Shown piece after piece: positions 46,606-58,778 of a DNA stretch of 64,000 nt. Below the pieces are notes generated by a model that saw nothing but the letters and a program-made list of their open reading frames with translations, did no database searches and was not told the DNA's origin. The position numbers were made by a program, and so were the translations under genes. The DNA is from Acanthaster planci. Taxonomy: Eukaryota; Echinodermata; Asteroidea; Valvatida; Acanthasteridae. The stretch's first letter is position 1, and each line of letters begins with the position of its first letter. The stretch spans positions 328,941 to 392,940 of the forward strand of contig NW_019091468.1 of NCBI RefSeq assembly GCF_001949145.1. The letters are read 5' to 3'.

Positions 46606-47154
46606 TTAGCCACTTCTGCCAGGTTTCATTTGATTGTGCATGACGTAAAACCAGGGGATTTTCAAGATTTTCCATTTTCAAAATTCTTCGAAAAATCATA
46701 AATACATAACATGAATGACTGTCTGGTGGCTACTCTAATCTAACAGACACCATCTATTTCAGCTAGGCCTGCCACCTGGTAAAAAAAGCCCAGATTGTGC
46801 GGTGTTACATAAGTTTCTTTTGTTCCGAAACTGGCACAGTGAGCAGCTGGCTCTTTTCAGTGGGGGCCACATTAGCGTGTAACGGTACTGTATCGCTCAT
46901 CAGTGGAGGGCTTTTATCCCTGGCGGTAATCCGCTCGCGCTGAATGCCACACAGTGGTATAATCTTTCAAAACAATGACAGATTTCCTCTGTTATTGATG
47001 TTGAAACAGTGTTAGCAATTCCCAGCAGCTCTGTCTTTCGTTCTGAGTATGGTCTTGTTATTAGGCCCAGCTTTTTTGTCCAGTTTCGGGCTCCCCGGCT
47101 TCATGTATAAAGCCTGTGCACCCGAAACTGGGCACCCTGGCAGGAAGTAGTTAA
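46606..47154 (+). mobile_element. TTAA-type repeat family 4 copy D
   Basis: It starts TTAGCCACTTCTGCCAGG and ends GGCACCCTGGCAGGAAGTAG then TTAA, giving a visible inverted repeat of the ends. Interior landmarks match copies A-C (CAGGCCTGCCACC, AACGGTACTGTATCGCTCAT). It lies in RPL12 intron 3, on the antisense strand relative to that gene. Confidence 0.85.
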
Positions 47155-47570
47155 CCCTAATTCTGACATTCTTGCATAATGGGGAACAAGACCTTGGGCA
47201 TATTTGAGAGCTTTTTCTACAAGCAGGAATGTGAGTGGCCACTTAAAATTAAAGCTGGAAAGTTCCCACACTTCAGTACCAACCGGGCGTATAAAAAACC
47301 TGAAATTCGGAATCAACATCTAAACAAAAAGCAGATTTTTTAGCTAAAAAGCTGAATTCTCACACCCCATGTAAATGCTGGCCAAGCTCAGTTTTGTTGG
47401 ATGTTTCTGGCCCCGGGTCTCTCCGGGCCACACGTAGACAAGTACGTGCACCAATTGAACATCTATCTTACAAAATTTGCGGCCCCCGAATCTTTAAATT
47501 CAAAATTTTCCAGCACTGATAATACAAGGTCCTTCTGATTGTTCCCCGTGAGGGACTGGTTGCTACTCAC

Positions 47571-47751
47571 TGTTCTTGACCTTCTTGCGGTCGCGGGGCG
47601 GTTCCTTCAGCGCCTTGATGATCATGGAGGAGGCCGAGGGGACAACCGAGACTTGTGCCTGGCGGTTCTGGATGGTCAGCTTCACCGTGATCTTCAGCCC
47701 CTTCCAATCTTGCGTGGCCTTGGCAATGTCGTCACCGACTTTCTTGGGGGA
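47571..47751 (-). CDS. RPL12: RPL12 exon 3
   Basis: The acceptor is ACCTGGCAG and the donor is AAGAACA|GTGAGT. It encodes [20 protein letters not shown], then [20 protein letters not shown] and [20 protein letters not shown]. It is nearly identical to vertebrate L12 across the whole exon. Confidence 0.98.
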
Positions 47752-48584
47752 CTGCCAGGTGGGAGGTGAATGGATAAAACTAAATTCCATGCGAGAGATT
47801 AACCCCTAACCTTACCAAACGCACCACAGTCCATCAGGCCAAAAAGTCTGATGCACTTTAATGCACTCGGCAATCAGCAGCAGCCAAAAAAAAACCTGGC
47901 CACGTTGAGACAATGGGAGCTACATGTAGTCCCATTGAACAATGCCACTGTTGGACCTTGTGGTAAATTGCAACCAGACTCCCAGGCTGTTTGGCATTTG
48001 GAAGACTTGACCTGTTGGATCTTGTTACACTGGGCAGGCATGCCACTTTGACAAACGGTGCAGTTTGATGCATCTGGCAGGGTTTCTACCGGTAGCTAAA
48101 GTAGGCTGGGGGTTAGAGTTAGGGCATTGTATTTCTGGTGCAATGGCTTTGCGGTTAGCACCGCAGACTTTATTTTCCCACAGCGTTATAACATGCAGGG
48201 ATAATGGAATTCTGTTATGGTTAACGTTCACAACCCTTTTTTGCCCCGTTTGCTATTGAAATCTTAACTTGGCAGTTTTTTCCATGAGGGATACTCAGAT
48301 TTCCGAAGACTACCGCATTCTGTCCCTTATATCCAATTCAAAATGCAGTGGCACTTTAGTATCACCATATCAACCCGAGGAACAACATTCTTGAACCTTT
48401 TTATATTCCGCACTGTGTGACAAATAACCACGCCAATTTTGGACATGAAACAAACTTTGGATATCAAGCCAAATGTAAAGCAAACAGCGTCTCATATCAT
48501 GTCAAAACTGGGCTTCCAGAACTATGGCTAGGTCTATTGCCTGCCAGTCACTGCGTATCTAATAATACAATGTAATAGTCAGTA

Positions 48585-48922
48585 TATCTAATAATAATAG
48601 TCAGTTCTTATATAGCGCATACCAGGGAATGTATCTATTCGCTTATTATCCCTGTACATTGGGCTCACATCATCTGAACATTCCTGAAACCATCTCAGCT
48701 CCCTGGTGAGTATACTAGCCCAATGCAGCCATTTTTGGTGCAAACAGCTAAACATAACCGTGTCTGCCCTCACAGGTACCCATTTACTCCTGGGTGGAGA
48801 GAGGCACATAGGGGTAAAGTGACTTGCCCAGGATCACAACATGCTGTCCCCAGCTGGATTCGAACCTCTGACCCTATGATCAGAAGCTACAAACCCTAAT
48901 CACTCGGCCACATGTCCCCCTT
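48585..48922 (-). mobile_element. tRNA-derived SINE family B copy 2
   Basis: Read on the minus strand, it starts GGGGGACATGTGGCCGAGTG then ATTAGGGTTTGTAGCTTCTG, has the B box AGGTTCGAATCC, and continues CCACCCAGGAGTAAATGGGT and ACCTGTGAGGGCAGACACGG. It ends with a TATATAAGAACTGACTATTA-type tail. It is in RPL12 intron 2 and is longer and better preserved than the copy at 32774. Confidence 0.85.
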
Positions 48923-49161
48923 TATTTCCAATGAAGTGAAGACCTACATGTAGACGTAGCTCTAGACAAAAGATTTGGCTGCAGCCTCGGTCTTCTGAAC
49001 TGTACTGAAACTACTCAGATCCTCCAAGGGTCTGAAATGGCTCTTGGCTAACATGGGTTCCAGTGGACTGGGTGGCAGGTTGAATGGTCAAGATGGCATC
49101 TTTTGGGGGAGCGGGACAGGAGGGAGGGAAGTCACAGCCTCTGGAGACAGGTCACACTTAC

Positions 49162-49235
49162 CAGGCCGAGGGGGCCCACTTTAGGGGCGAGCGAAGAGGT
49201 TGCACCGACCTCACCACCGACAGCTCTCAGGCAAA
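49162..49235 (-). CDS. RPL12: RPL12 exon 2
   Basis: This short exon (74 bases) is entered at TATGCAG|TT and left at GGCCTG|GTAAGT. It encodes CLRAVGGEVGATSSLAPKVG followed by PLGL. It lies in an unremarkable frame and is recognised only from the protein match and phases. Confidence 0.96.
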
Positions 49236-51379
49236 CTGCATACAAAAAAAAACAAAGAAACAGAGTCCCATTTTTAAAATTTCTTATAAAAAAACTTCCC
49301 GTCAAACTCGTCCTCAGAAATCAATGGTGGTAAAACCCTTGACTGTGTTTTTTATCCATGGGTGTGGCTTTGTTTAGTGCAAAGGACCTTCACTTATTAA
49401 GAGAAAGTTACCACTTGGGGTTTGTATCACTGGGGATCCCTATTTTTTTGTCATTTTAATCTTGTAAAACTGGTCAGCCCAACCAAAAATCAAATGCAAT
49501 GCTCTCTTTACTGTAAAGTCCAGAGCTTTCTGCATTGCGGAAAATCCTTAAAAATTGTGGATTTGGGGGTAGAAAGCGGAAAAGGCAATTCTCGATAAAA
49601 AAAATTAAATAAATAAAACTCTCTGCACAATTAATCAAATAAATATGAACCCAAATTAGGAATGACAACTCATTTTCACTGTTTAACTCACTTTGAAAAT
49701 TAACATTTGGTAACGTTTCCCAGCCTGTTTTTCTTTTGTGATATTGCAGAAATCGGTATTGATTTCCTCCGGCTCCGCACTGCGGAGATCACACTGGTCC
49801 CTGTTCCCTACATATACCCAGATGTCTCACGGCTTATGAATAAATCAGTAGGGACGGGAACCAGTCCAAGATCACAGTGGCATGGTGCGTGTAGGCCCTA
49901 CATGTATCATTATGCCAAAGATACCTGTAGATGTACAGTAAATGTACGCCTACAGTACATATGTACAGTACATGTACATGTCCAAAGGGTTATCTTATGA
50001 CCTTGTAGTCACATATTAAAATTTAGAAAGCAGAAGAAACAGCAGAATTTGACTTTCAGAAAGTAGAAAATGCTCAACTTTACTTTATAGCACTGACATT
50101 ATTTTTCGGAATTTCGATTTGTAAGTTGTGAGAAAATGTGACTTTCTAACTGATAAACCAGCCATGCAAATAGGAATCCGCAATGTGGTTTTTGTGTTAA
50201 AACACTCAGTTTCCCTTCATAATTTCACTCAAAAACTCAAAACCTTGCCCTCTATTCACAACATCAACCCTACGATTATTAAGTATGATGTCAAAATCAC
50301 CTACCAAGGTGAATCCAAAAAATTTAAATCTAGGCCTCCCTTCTTTATAGGAACAGGGCCCCCAAATATGCCACCCCCCAAAAACAGGCATGAAGGATCA
50401 AGGATGTGGTTTTCATGTCACATCTGCCCTTGTTGCTTTGGGCATGTGAATGTTACCTGTAATGTACCCGAGGAGCTATGGGGTCCATGGTTCTGGCCCA
50501 ACAGTGCAAGACCATGGTGTAAGACCATAGCCTGTATCTGTTGTGCATTTGTCCCCGTCATTGGACGGTCAACGCAGCTTTTTGAAATATTGTCCAATCG
50601 CATCGTGTAAGAACTAACGCAGCACGCGCAAAATTACTAAGCACCATACACGGGAATCGCTGAACTGGCTCAATAACTGATTGTGTGAAGCTGCCAGATT
50701 GAGGCTCAGTCTGTTTACTACATATGTCTTGACATGGAACAACCCTCGAGACGATGAGGGGTCAAGAGACGTAATGTTCAACGACCTTATTTTAAAGATG
50801 GCAACTGTGAGAGCGAGCCCGTTAGATTGAATGGATAAAGGCAAAAAAACTGGAAAATAGCTCAATAACGTGAGTGAAATCATTCAATAAATGGTTTTTA
50901 GAAAGCGGAAAGATCAAGAATCATGTTCATGTGCAAAAGAAATTGCACCCACGATTATAAGTGGGTGCGCCGAAATGTTCAATACGCCGACATGAAATTG
51001 CGCATACGGATGTGTGGCTAAGGATGGATCGGGAGCGAGGGTCCGTGCCACACTTGTGCCAGTGAGTGGGGCTAGACCAAGATTAGCCTATCAGACATGC
51101 CAGAAAACAAGTTAAAGTCATGATAAAGAGGTTAATCATCATCTAAAGTAGTGTCGTAACGGGGTCATAGGTTAGACTTGATCAGTGCGAGTTTAACCAT
51201 TCACAGTGCAAATTGATCATGTCGATGTATGCGCTGTATGCGCTTACACTTACAGCACATGCAACAACATGTCCGCAACATGTGAACGAATGTAATGTTA
51301 ACGCATCAATCGAAGTTGACACAACCGCCAAACACTGTCTACAATCCGGAAGAATATTTTGTATTTAATTCTTGCTTAC

Positions 51380-51416
51380 CGATTTTGATCTCGTTGGGAT
51401 CGAACTTGGGAGGCAT
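51380..51416 (-). CDS. RPL12: RPL12 exon 1 with start codon
   Basis: 37 coding bases: ATG and the codons for PPKFDPNEIKI plus one base, then the donor ATCG|GTAAGC. A very short first coding exon is usual for ribosomal protein genes. Confidence 0.96.
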
Positions 51417-51436
51417 CCTTGATGATGTATAGACTC

Positions 51437-51460
51437 CAAAAAGGAAGAAAACGACGGTGA
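51437..51460 (-). promoter_or_regulatory. Predicted RPL12 transcription start with 5' TOP tract
   Basis: On the minus strand, CGTTTTCTTCCTTTTTGG lies about 30 bases before the ATG. A C followed by an uninterrupted pyrimidine run (CTTCCTTTTT, starting at about 51447) is the 5' terminal oligopyrimidine motif that places ribosomal protein mRNAs under growth-dependent translational control. The start site is inferred from this motif. Confidence 0.6.
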
Positions 51461-51589
51461 AAGTGTCGGATGAGTCCGATTCTGGACACTACCGAAAAGT
51501 TACACTGACACCTCTCAGATGGTGGTTCTGCGAAAGGCCGAGAGAGCGCCCTCAATTGGTTAAATATATTGAGTGTAAACAACCGCCGG

Positions 51590-51722
51590 CGGTGTAGCGA
51601 ATGGTCTGCGCTAGTAAGCAGGAGGTCGTGGGTTCGAGTCCCACCTGAGTGAGCTTGTGAATTTTTTCGAAAGCTCTCGGACAAGCACCGAGTATCCATA
51701 CATTTATAAATAAAGACGTTGG
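51590..51722 (+). mobile_element. tRNA-derived SINE family A copy 2
   Basis: The B box GGTTCGAGTCC (51631-51641) and tail (GAGCTTGTGAATTTTTTC, ACCGAGTATCC, TTTATAAATAAAGACG) match the copy at 32350-32490; the A-box half is degraded. It starts about 140 bp upstream of the predicted RPL12 start site, in the opposite orientation. Confidence 0.78.
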
Positions 51723-52110
51723 GTAAAGGCAAAAAAAACCTTATTATAACGCCCATTGCCACTTGGGAAAAATAGATGCCCAAATGCCATTGTCAAAACA
51801 GCAGTTTGAGGGTGCCCATTTTTTCAGAACTACATGAATGTTAGCAGTCTTGCTGGTAGCCTCTATCTTTGCTAAAAAAAAAAACCGATCACCCAGTCCA
51901 TGCGCCACCAAATGCTCTAATAGCACATAATTCGACAGGATACAACCGTGATTTGGCCCACAAAGGCCTGGCCCAAATTTTGAACCAGGATTGACGTAAA
52001 TCAGGGAACGGTATACAACTAAAGATATAATTTTCAGTTGTTTTCAATAATTTTATTTCGATCATCGCATTAGTTGGTTACAGCAGTCTCCACATGAGCC
52101 AATAGAGGGT

Positions 52111-52202
52111 TAGCCATCTTGCAGGCCAGTGCTTTTGTTCCACAGGGAATGCACAAAAGGAGCTTTCCCTGCGGAACAAAGAGCCACCCTGCAAGATGGC
52201 TA
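52111..52202. mobile_element. Hairpin element family 5 copy 1
   Basis: TAGCCATCTTGCAGGCCAGT at the left pairs with CCCTGCAAGATGGCTA at the right, and TTGTTCCACAGGGAA with TTCCCTGCGGAACAA, around a short loop. A related copy lies at 52751-52860. Confidence 0.82.
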
Positions 52203-52750
52203 CTATGCAAAGCCTCAATTCACGTGTTTAACTTGGAGCAATCAGCCACACATTTCAGATAAGAAAGGAAAAAATGTGGGCAATGTTGGCAGTTGAAAAG
52301 AGGGAAAAATATTAAAATAACCAAACTGTACTTGCCCACTCAAGCATTCAACCAAACTTGCCAACTGTTGCATGAAAATGATGATTAACTTGCTCACTTG
52401 GTGATCAATTAATCTGCTGGTCTCATTTTTCAGAATAGAACAACTGCTTCAGAAAGCTCAAACTGCATGTATTTCACACTAAAATTCTAACTTAACAGAA
52501 ACTTTAGAAAACTCATGAGACGGAACAAAACTTTGTGCTCATTTCATTACATTCCAGACATGCCACTAATGCACGAGAAGGGCGATGTACATCATGCACC
52601 ACCAAATTAACCTTTGCTGCTGTAGATAGCATGGACATCTTCTTTGCTGATCGTTTATAAAATAGGCAAAGTTTATTGGCAGTAAATCACTTGCTTAAAC
52701 AGCAGCCATGTGACACAGTGGGCAGCCACATGTTTAATGTGTACAGAGGG

Positions 52751-52860
52751 TTTGCATGGCTGCCATCTTGTAGGCCAGTGTTTTTGCTCCACATGCAATG
52801 CACAAAGGAGGTTTCCTTGTGGAACAAAAGAACTGCCCTACAAAATGGCTACCATGCAAA
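52751..52860. mobile_element. Hairpin element family 5 copy 2
   Basis: TTTGCATGGCTGCCATCTTG pairs with CAAAATGGCTACCATGCAAA. The inner TAGGCCAGTG and TTGCTCCACA..TGTGGAACAA arms correspond to those of the copy 550 bp away. The loop TGCAATGCACAAAGGAG is shared. Confidence 0.82.
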
Positions 52861-55800
52861 TCATCTATAACATAAGCCTTTTACATTTTTTATGTTTTGC
52901 TTTATAAATTGCTGATTTTTTTTCCACAGGGACTTCAAAAGTTTTCCCTTTGTTTTCTCTTTTGACAAGGGGTTCACAATTACTGCCGCAAACTCTCAAT
53001 CGTGGTGACAAATACGACACTGTAACTGAATTAACCAAACCAACCTACAATGGTGAAAGGAATATGTGACTAACTTCCCTTTTTTCTACTGATGCTCGTT
53101 AAGAATCATATAACAAGCAAAAATTACTGAATAAACTTACAAAAGAGTGGTGTTTGGAAAGCCCATAATTTAGAACACAGAGACAGGAACTGTGTTATTC
53201 CTCAGTCTGTGGTCAAAGGCATGGTTACAAAAGTAAGACTGCCATATTTAGGGGCATGCACACTCAGTCAAAAATGTATGGACAAATACAGACATGACAC
53301 TGTGAGTGCAGAAGGTACTGATCTCTATGCTGTTGCAATACATCAGTTGTCAAATGGGCATGGCAAATGAACATAACATAATCATTTTTGACAAAGCCTT
53401 GATATGGCCAAACATATGCCCAAAACTGTCCCCTTGCGTATGTCAAAACTATCCACCGCTGAAATTGACATCTATCCGGTCAAGTTCCAGCGGCCACACC
53501 TGAATTTTAAATAATGCATTCATCCGCAACAAAAAATATACAAAACATGAAATTAAACAAATTATGCATATATACATACATCACATGTTCTCATTTTTTT
53601 TTGCATAAATCTGTTAGCTGCTTCAAAATGACGTCAGACATTACAAGGCAATGGCAGAGAATTCTTTCTTCACTATGAAAGTGAACTGGTAAACATACAC
53701 TCTGGATGTCATATTGTACACTGTACATTTTTTTTCAGGCTTTGAAAAGACAACTGTGTCACCAATACCAGAGGCGATTCACTGCATTAGTACAAAAACA
53801 CACCAAGTACACAAACTGTCTACCTGTACCAGCCCCCAAAGCAACTATGCCCAGTTTCACAGAAGATATTGCCCATTTGACAGTGCGTACATTTTGGCCG
53901 ACAATCATTCCCAAGAAATACGCACCACACTGCCCTCTGGCTGGTAGTGCAGTCTTTGCTCCTTTCACTTTACCAGCAACTTACTGGATAGAGTGTCATC
54001 CATGGTATCCTCACCTATAGAATTTTCGTTCCTATACAAGGGTCTGAGACAATGTGACGCAAGTGCGTAGCATCACACTCTTCCGATGAAAGCTCAGAAT
54101 GTATAAATCTGTTCTCATTTCCTTTCCTGTCCCTACCACTAACTGGGATTAGTTTCCAAACCAGATTCAGCATTGTTGAAATACCAGAGACAAACTTGGC
54201 TTTATACCATTGCTGTACTGTTACTTAATTAACAGTGACTGCTCTTATCAAGTCTAATATGATTCCTCACATCTCAATGCAAAACACACCATTCCATACC
54301 CATAATGCACTGGAGTTTAAGGGGCAGTGGTAGATAAGTTCAGCAATGCATCAGAGTCCAGTTTTCAGTTGAATGGGCAAATTTGATTCAGTAGGATTTG
54401 AACTTGTGACCTCTGACCTTTACTGGCGACTTTGGTGACCAATGTGTAGCAACAGCAGTAACTAATGCCAAAATGTAAGCTCCATGCATTACTCAGAGAC
54501 GGAATTGTCGGGAATGTTGGCTTGCTGATTGGGAGCAATGACTGCGATAAACATATTGAAGTTAACACTCTGCAAAAATGGTCTACGTAAGCTTTCGTTA
54601 TCAGTGCAAATATGATCCCCAACATTTGTTAAACCTCCTCTCCTTCGCAGCACAAGGATGGAGACTCATGCAAGACTGTGACACATGCTGTGCACTGAAG
54701 TTAACATGCATCTCTTTGGCTTGGCAAACAAACTAACTACTGAATCTATGGCCATACCCAAATTGGGCACTACATGTAGCATTTAGGACTGTGGCTATTC
54801 ACCATAACAGCCAATGGTAAAAAAGCCACAGCCACAGCCACGACATCTCCAATTTCAAAATGGCTAGATTTTACTATATCTATGTTGAAAAAATCTGCAG
54901 CTTCTTTTTACACGTGAGAGAGAATTCCTCGAAGTTTTTTCTTTAAAAGTAATACAAATACAAGTATGTTTACAACATCCCTTTCAATAAATTACTCATC
55001 ACACTGATTCTTACACTTAACATCATGCCTTCTTTTTAACAACAAAAAATTTACACCGTGTTTCAACGGTTAAAAAATCCAGAAATGGACCCACTCATTG
55101 ACTCTCCCGTTCAAAGTTAACAAAACTGTGACTTGGGCTTGATCAGGCTGTCTTTGAGTTGAAGTTGTCATTTAACAGATTTGCTACAACTTGAAACTGA
55201 CCTTGCATCTTACTTGTCAAGCCCTGGCAAAACTAAGCACACACAACAAAATGACATTACAACTTGAATATTGGTCTCGAATTTCCAATGCAATGCACCC
55301 GCAACATCCCATCAATCTTTCAATGTGGGGACAGAAACGTGTGCAGTCTGGGGTTGAAATCTCCCCAGATTGGGGTATCTTTTGTCTTTTATTTGATTTC
55401 AAGGTAATTCCAGAAATCAAGGGTCCAATATTTTTTGTGTCCCTGTCACATATGACATATGATTTTGTAAGTTCAGAACACGCTTTCTGATTCGAAGAGT
55501 GATGAATTTAATGCAAATTACCTGCCAAACAAATAGTAATAGTTTGAAATCAAATCCGGTGATATTTCCATGTCAAATAGCAAACATCGAATGTAACTGG
55601 GACATGAAACTGTAACACTTTTGGACCCTTAATTTCTGGAATTACCCTTCTCAGAGCTTTTGGAAATGTGATGGCTGGACAAAAGTATTGGAGCAATTAC
55701 ATTGTACATATTTGCAAAAGGGAAAATCTTGTGCAGGAAGATCAGTAGTACGTATCTTTGCATGATTCCCTGCACATGTAAAATTTGGCACTGAGCAGTG

Positions 55801-56656
55801 TGAAAATACATATTCATGAGGATAAATGTCATTCATGAATACAAAAGATAAATATGAATGTCATTTCATGAATATGTATACACAATCATGAATATGAATG
55901 TTATTTAAACTTGGGCTCTATTCCAGTGACAAATGGCAGCTGCCTGTCTAATCATGCTGACCGTATGTACCAGCTTTGAATATTGTTTATCTCGAGGTTT
56001 GACAAATCCTAGTTAAATTTAGGTACTAGCTACACTGCGTTTCAATATCCTTTGCTTGTATCAATAGTGGTTTGTAAAGTTGAACAACAATCTCAACATT
56101 CCACGAAATTCTCAATATCCACAAATTTCCCAGAACACATCGTGTACAATACACTGCACATGTATGCTTGTAAAAATCTGTATATAGCTACTTGGAAAAA
56201 AATGCACTCAAAGGATGTATTCTAGATTGCAATACATGAGTAGTATTTGGCAACAATTCTTAAATACTACAGGGAAAATTCTTGGCAGTCCCGGTAAGTG
56301 CTACTGTGCTGGCACTAAAGTGGTAAATATTCAGTGCGGTAGACCCAATTTCACAGACACACAGGAGTGTGGTCCATGTGCCGTCCAGGCTTGAGCGGGA
56401 ACAAGAAGTATGATTATACTGGACATTGGCGCTGAGGAATGCAGCTAAACAGTGATACTCAGGCCTGTGATTAATATCAAGGCTGCTTTTTGGGCAATGA
56501 ATGGCGTATGGGTGAGATCACACACTCCCAATCAGACCAACTGGAACTGACTAGTTTTATGACACTGGATCCGGGTCATACGGTATGTACAGGGTTACCG
56601 GTAAGTTGCCTCCCTGCAATACCGAGGAGGGGAACAAATATGGACGGGGAAGAAAG

Positions 56657-56880
56657 TCAACGATTGACTTCTGACGAGTGCGCGTCGTCTTTACTCTCTT
56701 GGGTCGTCTGCTCCTCGAATCGCTGCTCCTCTGCCTCCCCCCTCCGCTGCTCTTCCTCTTCTTCCTCCTCCAGACGTCTCAGCTCCTCCTCGTCCTGCTC
56801 TATGAGCTGCTTGGCCAGCTTCAACTTGGAGGCCTCGTCGTAGTGCTGCTTGCGGTGGAGCTCAAACTTGCGCTTCCGAT
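56657..56880 (-). CDS. PPP1R2: PPP1R2 exon 4 and stop
   Basis: It is entered at TCATCCAG|AT. It encodes DRKRKFELHRKQHYDEASKL, then KLAKQLIEQDEEELRRLEEE and a Glu/Arg/Gln-rich tail ending SSEVNR before the stop. A coiled-coil-like stretch of seven Glu follows the conserved helix. Confidence 0.95.
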
Positions 56881-57046
56881 CTGGATGAAAAGGGGGTTGG
56901 GGCAAAAGCGGAGAAACTGCAGGGTCAGTTGCTCGTTCAAATCCGACACAAGGGTACGGCAAACAGTCACATTAATTTTGTTTTTCAGTCAGAGGCAAGT
57001 GAATTTGATCATTTGGTTTAGCTTTCACAAACTGACAAGTTGACCA

Positions 57047-57240
57047 CGACAGGCCCACTGGTTGAGTGGTTAGGAATCAGCACAATAAAACCAGGAGGAT
57101 AACAGTTCGAATCCTGCCTCAGTTACTGCCTAAAATTTGTCCAACAAGCTCTGGAATCACTGAGCATGAAGTACTTGTAACTTTAACCTGAAGATGGGCA
57201 AAACTCATTGAGCGAGCAAAGGCCACAAAATGAGTCTGGA
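57047..57240 (+). mobile_element. Probable tRNA-derived SINE in PPP1R2 intron 3
   Basis: A tRNA-like head (GGCCCACTGGTTGAGTGGTT, B box CAGTTCGAATCCTG) is followed by ACTGCCTAAAATTTGTCCAA and ACTGAGCATGAAGTACTTGT. No second full copy is seen, but the tail resembles family A in layout. Confidence 0.6.
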
Positions 57241-58674
57241 GGACACAGTTTTATTTCCTCTTTTTCCACTTGCCTTTAGCAAGTGTATACTTTACTCCTC
57301 ATTTGGAGATAGTGTAATTTGACCACCAGAATTAGAAGCCATTACTGCGGTGGCACAACGCTCGTGGACAGGTGGTCGGGCACGTTACATGCCTCTTCGA
57401 CCAATAGGGTGTCCTGATTTGCCTAATGTACGTGCGCGTCAAGCTGAAGAATGTGCGAGTGAGTGCGGTGCCACCGCAGTTATGGCGTCCAATCGGATTA
57501 GACAGTACCGTACAATATGACGTACAAATGAAAGTGGCCATTTTGTGTGTGAAAATTGGACAATTCCTACAGATACATGTATCTACCACACAAGTTTTGT
57601 CATCAATCTAACAAAATGAGTCACAAGTCCTTCAGGCCACTCTGATCTACAGGCCTCTTTCATATTGTACATCAATATGAAACCTCAACATTTTTCACCA
57701 ACTTAACCCCTTAACGCCGCATGCTTTTGACCGTCACTGCTGGGCTGCGGTATGCCCAGTATGCAAAGCTCTGTCCAGCAGCAGGCCCACATTGAAACCG
57801 CAGCTGCATGGTGAATAGACTGTATGTGTGGTATGCACTAATCCTCACACAAAGCTGCGGCTGTCGACAGTTCCATGCGAAGGGATTTATGTCCATTATC
57901 ATCAGGATGGTAAACTTAGGGAAACATCGAGTCAAAAAGCTCAGTTTTCAAGTGGAAACAAAAGCAAAATAGGGCTGTCCCAAATATCCGAAAACCGAAT
58001 ATTCAATTAATTGTCGAATATTCAAATATAATTTTTTTAATTTGAATATTCGAATGCAAATTTATGAAAAGGAAGGGAAAATTTTCTTTGGTTTTAAATG
58101 AGAAAAATTGCACTATGGAAGCTTGTTTTAAGCAGAAATCTTACAACAGTTTGAAAAGTAAATCATTCATTAAACAATTTAAAAGAAACAAAAATTTTCA
58201 ACAGGGCAAGAAGTCTTGTTCGTCTCTTAAATCTTGCTAAATAGTGGCTGGAGATACTCCTAGACGTGAGAAGCTATTATATTGATCATAATGTACAATT
58301 GTGCGTGTTATTGCAACTGATTTTGTATATAGATTGTTCATCAACAATCTGCTGGTCGGTGCAACCAAATATTTGGATATTCGATCAAATAGAAGGTTAC
58401 ATATTTGAATATTGAATTATTTGAATTGACTCAGCCCTAAAGCCAAACTTACTAAAAATGGCCTTTATTTATTGATGTCTGACTCATTTACTTTACTCTA
58501 ACCATGCCAAGTCCCACGATATCCATCAACAGGCTCTTTCTGTGAAATTTTACTGATGTGGGCAGTGAACAAAACGCCTTGTGTTCTAAATGTTGTATTC
58601 TATTGGCTTCAGCTGGGTGCCTGGAAAAAAACCAGAAGGGGACTGGGGTAAAAGGAATCCTATCTTTCCCTGAC

Positions 58675-58778
58675 CTTGGGCCTCTGGCGACATCAGATCT
58701 TCATCCTCTTCGTCACTCTCGTCCTCTTCCCCAGGCTCTTTGTCCCACCACCTCCTGTCTTCCGTGTCCATCTCTAGT
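58675..58778 (-). CDS. PPP1R2: PPP1R2 exon 3
   Basis: The acceptor is TTCCTTGTAG; the first A completes an Arg codon. The exon encodes LEMDTEDRRWWDKEPGEEDE and SDEEDEDLMSPEAQ, ending CCAAG|GTCAGG in phase 1. The DLMSPEA stretch with its upstream acidic residues matches the SDLSPEE region of vertebrate inhibitor-2. Confidence 0.92.

Larger units (their letters stand above)
46278..51416 (-). other. RPL12: Gene locus: 60S ribosomal protein L12 (uL11)
   Basis: Four coding exons on the minus strand (51416-51380, 49235-49162, 47751-47571, 46477-46278) join in phases 1, 0, 1 and give 164 residues, against 165 in human. The protein starts MPPKFDPNEIKIV, continues GGEVGATSSLAPKVGPLGL and contains [10 protein letters not shown] and [17 protein letters not shown]. 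uL11 forms the base of the stalk of the large ribosomal subunit, where elongation factors dock. The MPPK start fits the X-P-K signal for N-terminal methylation. Only the terminal exon, which would supply a residue or so and the stop, was not identified. Repeat family 4 copy D and SINE B copy 2 lie in introns; a SINE A copy lies upstream. Confidence 0.97.
51723..56656. other. Intergenic region between RPL12 and PPP1R2
   Basis: No exon was recognised. The region includes the hairpin pair at 52.1 and 52.8 kb and AT-rich unique sequence, and presumably the PPP1R2 3' UTR at its right end. Confidence 0.6.

Noticed and set aside
47539-47809. Plus-strand frames of 76-77 codons
   Set aside because: Antisense shadows of RPL12 exon 3.
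50128-50610. Plus-strand frame of 160 codons with several CxxC pairs
   Set aside because: It lies inside RPL12 intron 1 on the opposite strand, with no zinc-finger spacing I recognise and no splice support.
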